Origin: Synechococcaceae bacterium WB4_1_0192
GTDB taxonomy: Bacteria > Cyanobacteriota > Cyanobacteriia > PCC-6307 > Cyanobiaceae
Direction of reading: 5' to 3'
DNA: 7,556 nucleotides
Assembly (NCBI GenBank): GCA_009926195.1
Contig: RFPK01000093.1
Coordinates: 1 to 7,556 of the forward strand
Shown: positions 7,312-7,556 of the stretch, one piece after another
How the letters are laid out: every line of letters starts with the position of its first letter
How positions within the stretch are numbered: the first letter of the stretch is position 1
Program-made: the position numbers and the translations under genes
Notes under the pieces: generated by a model
What the model saw: only the letters and a program-made list of their open reading frames with translations
Databases searched by the model: none
Told to the model about the DNA's origin: nothing

Positions 7312-7400
7312 GCAGATGCACTCGGGCAGAACTCGAATAACTAGAGCGAAACAATCCCTTCCCCCTCAGTAGATCTCTGCTGCTCCTGACGCGGATCCAG

Positions 7401-7426
7401 CCTGGCCCTGCGCACGCGGGGCCAGG
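7401..7426. terminator. GC-rich hairpin downstream of the orphan gene
   Basis: CCTGGCCC (7401-7408) pairs with GGGCCAGG (7419-7426), and the inner bases can add up to three more pairs, leaving a loop of about four. No T-run follows on either strand, so termination is only suggested. It lies about 90 bases after the orphan gene's stop and about 75 bases after the stop of the second cinA, so it could serve either. Confidence 0.3.
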
Positions 7427-7433
7427 CCCAGTC

Positions 7434-7476
7434 GGCCGCAGCAAGGCCGCCTGCTGGGCTGGGCCTCGCTGCGGCC
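7434..7476 (-). terminator. hairpin just after the second cinA stop
   Basis: GGCCGCAGC (7434-7442) pairs perfectly with GCTGCGGCC (7468-7476). After a one-base mismatch, AGGCC (7444-7448) pairs with GGCCT (7462-7466), giving about 14 pairs and a loop of 13. It begins 23 bases past the stop of the minus-strand cinA at the window edge, where a terminator is expected. The absence of a U-tract keeps the confidence modest. The rest of 7312-7499 shows no coding signal. Confidence 0.4.
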
Positions 7477-7499
7477 CTGCCGCTGGCTGCGGCGGATGC

Positions 7500-7556
7500 T
7501 CAGCCGGGCGCGGCCAGGGCCAGGCGCAGGCGGTTGAGGGCTTCGCCGATGCTCAG
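7500..7556 (-). CDS. cinA: C-terminus of a second CinA (partial)
   Basis: The minus strand from the window edge reads LSIGEALNRLRLALAAPG and then TGA at 7502-7500. This aligns with the end of the first CinA copy ([21 protein letters not shown]), with eight of the first ten residues the same, followed by divergence. It therefore appears to be the 3' end of another cinA, whose body lies beyond the window and may be the full-length gene. Only 18 residues are visible, so the identification rests on this match and on the shared strand. The diverged tail argues against a recent duplication. Confidence 0.6.
   Translation of the reverse strand: MSIGEALNRLRLALAAPG

Noticed and set aside
7274..7377. 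Eight-base inverted repeat GAGATCTA / TAGATCTC around the orphan gene's end
   Set aside because: Short, about 90 bases apart and contains a palindromic core (AGATCT), so chance is likely; not convincing as element ends.

Overview
The window reads as chromosomal DNA from a high-GC unicellular cyanobacterium of the Synechococcus/Cyanobium type. The reasons are a DUF3769/LptD-like outer-membrane protein (a family I know only from cyanobacteria), LeuC and LeuD sequences of cyanobacterial character, a secreted pentapeptide-repeat protein with a CxxC lead-in, two copies of the octamer GCGATCGC (HIP1), and strongly G/C-ending codons throughout. The genus is an inference; no marker gene is present.

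Layout. Positions 1-51 hold the last 16 codons of an unidentified plus-strand gene. Positions 124-3483 encode a 1119-residue exported protein combining an LptA/OstA-like domain, an apparently inserted eight-stranded beta-barrel segment and a C-terminal DUF3769 barrel. Its 3' end overlaps by 19 bases the 3' end of a convergent minus-strand gene for a secreted pentapeptide-repeat protein (3465-3974). Reading the minus strand in its own direction, the order is: a CinA-type gene missing its N-terminal half (6217-about 6852), leuC (6187 to 4778), leuD (4695 to 4060) and the pentapeptide gene. Gaps are 29, 82 and 85 bases, so these four could form one transcription unit.

The right end is the irregular part. 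The CinA gene keeps an apparently intact C-terminal nicotinamide-nucleotide amidase domain, but homology begins abruptly inside the family's middle region. Immediately upstream, base composition drops to about half GC, and a plus-strand gene of about 113 codons with no recognised relatives (6970-7311) sits head-to-head with it. Beyond two GC-rich hairpins, the last 57 bases of the window encode the C-terminus of a second, diverged CinA on the same strand as the first. The locus therefore holds two CinA 3' ends bracketing a compositionally foreign orphan gene, consistent with an old duplication or acquisition followed by truncation.

Functionally, leuC and leuD make the two subunits of isopropylmalate isomerase for leucine synthesis. 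The CinA C-terminal domain belongs to the pyridine-nucleotide salvage family. The large barrel protein probably belongs to lipopolysaccharide export, and the pentapeptide protein is probably periplasmic or lumenal. No RNA gene, CRISPR array, transposase or integrase was seen. I found no complete novel multi-gene system. The strongest candidates for a second look are the barrel-in-LptD fusion and the double-cinA locus.
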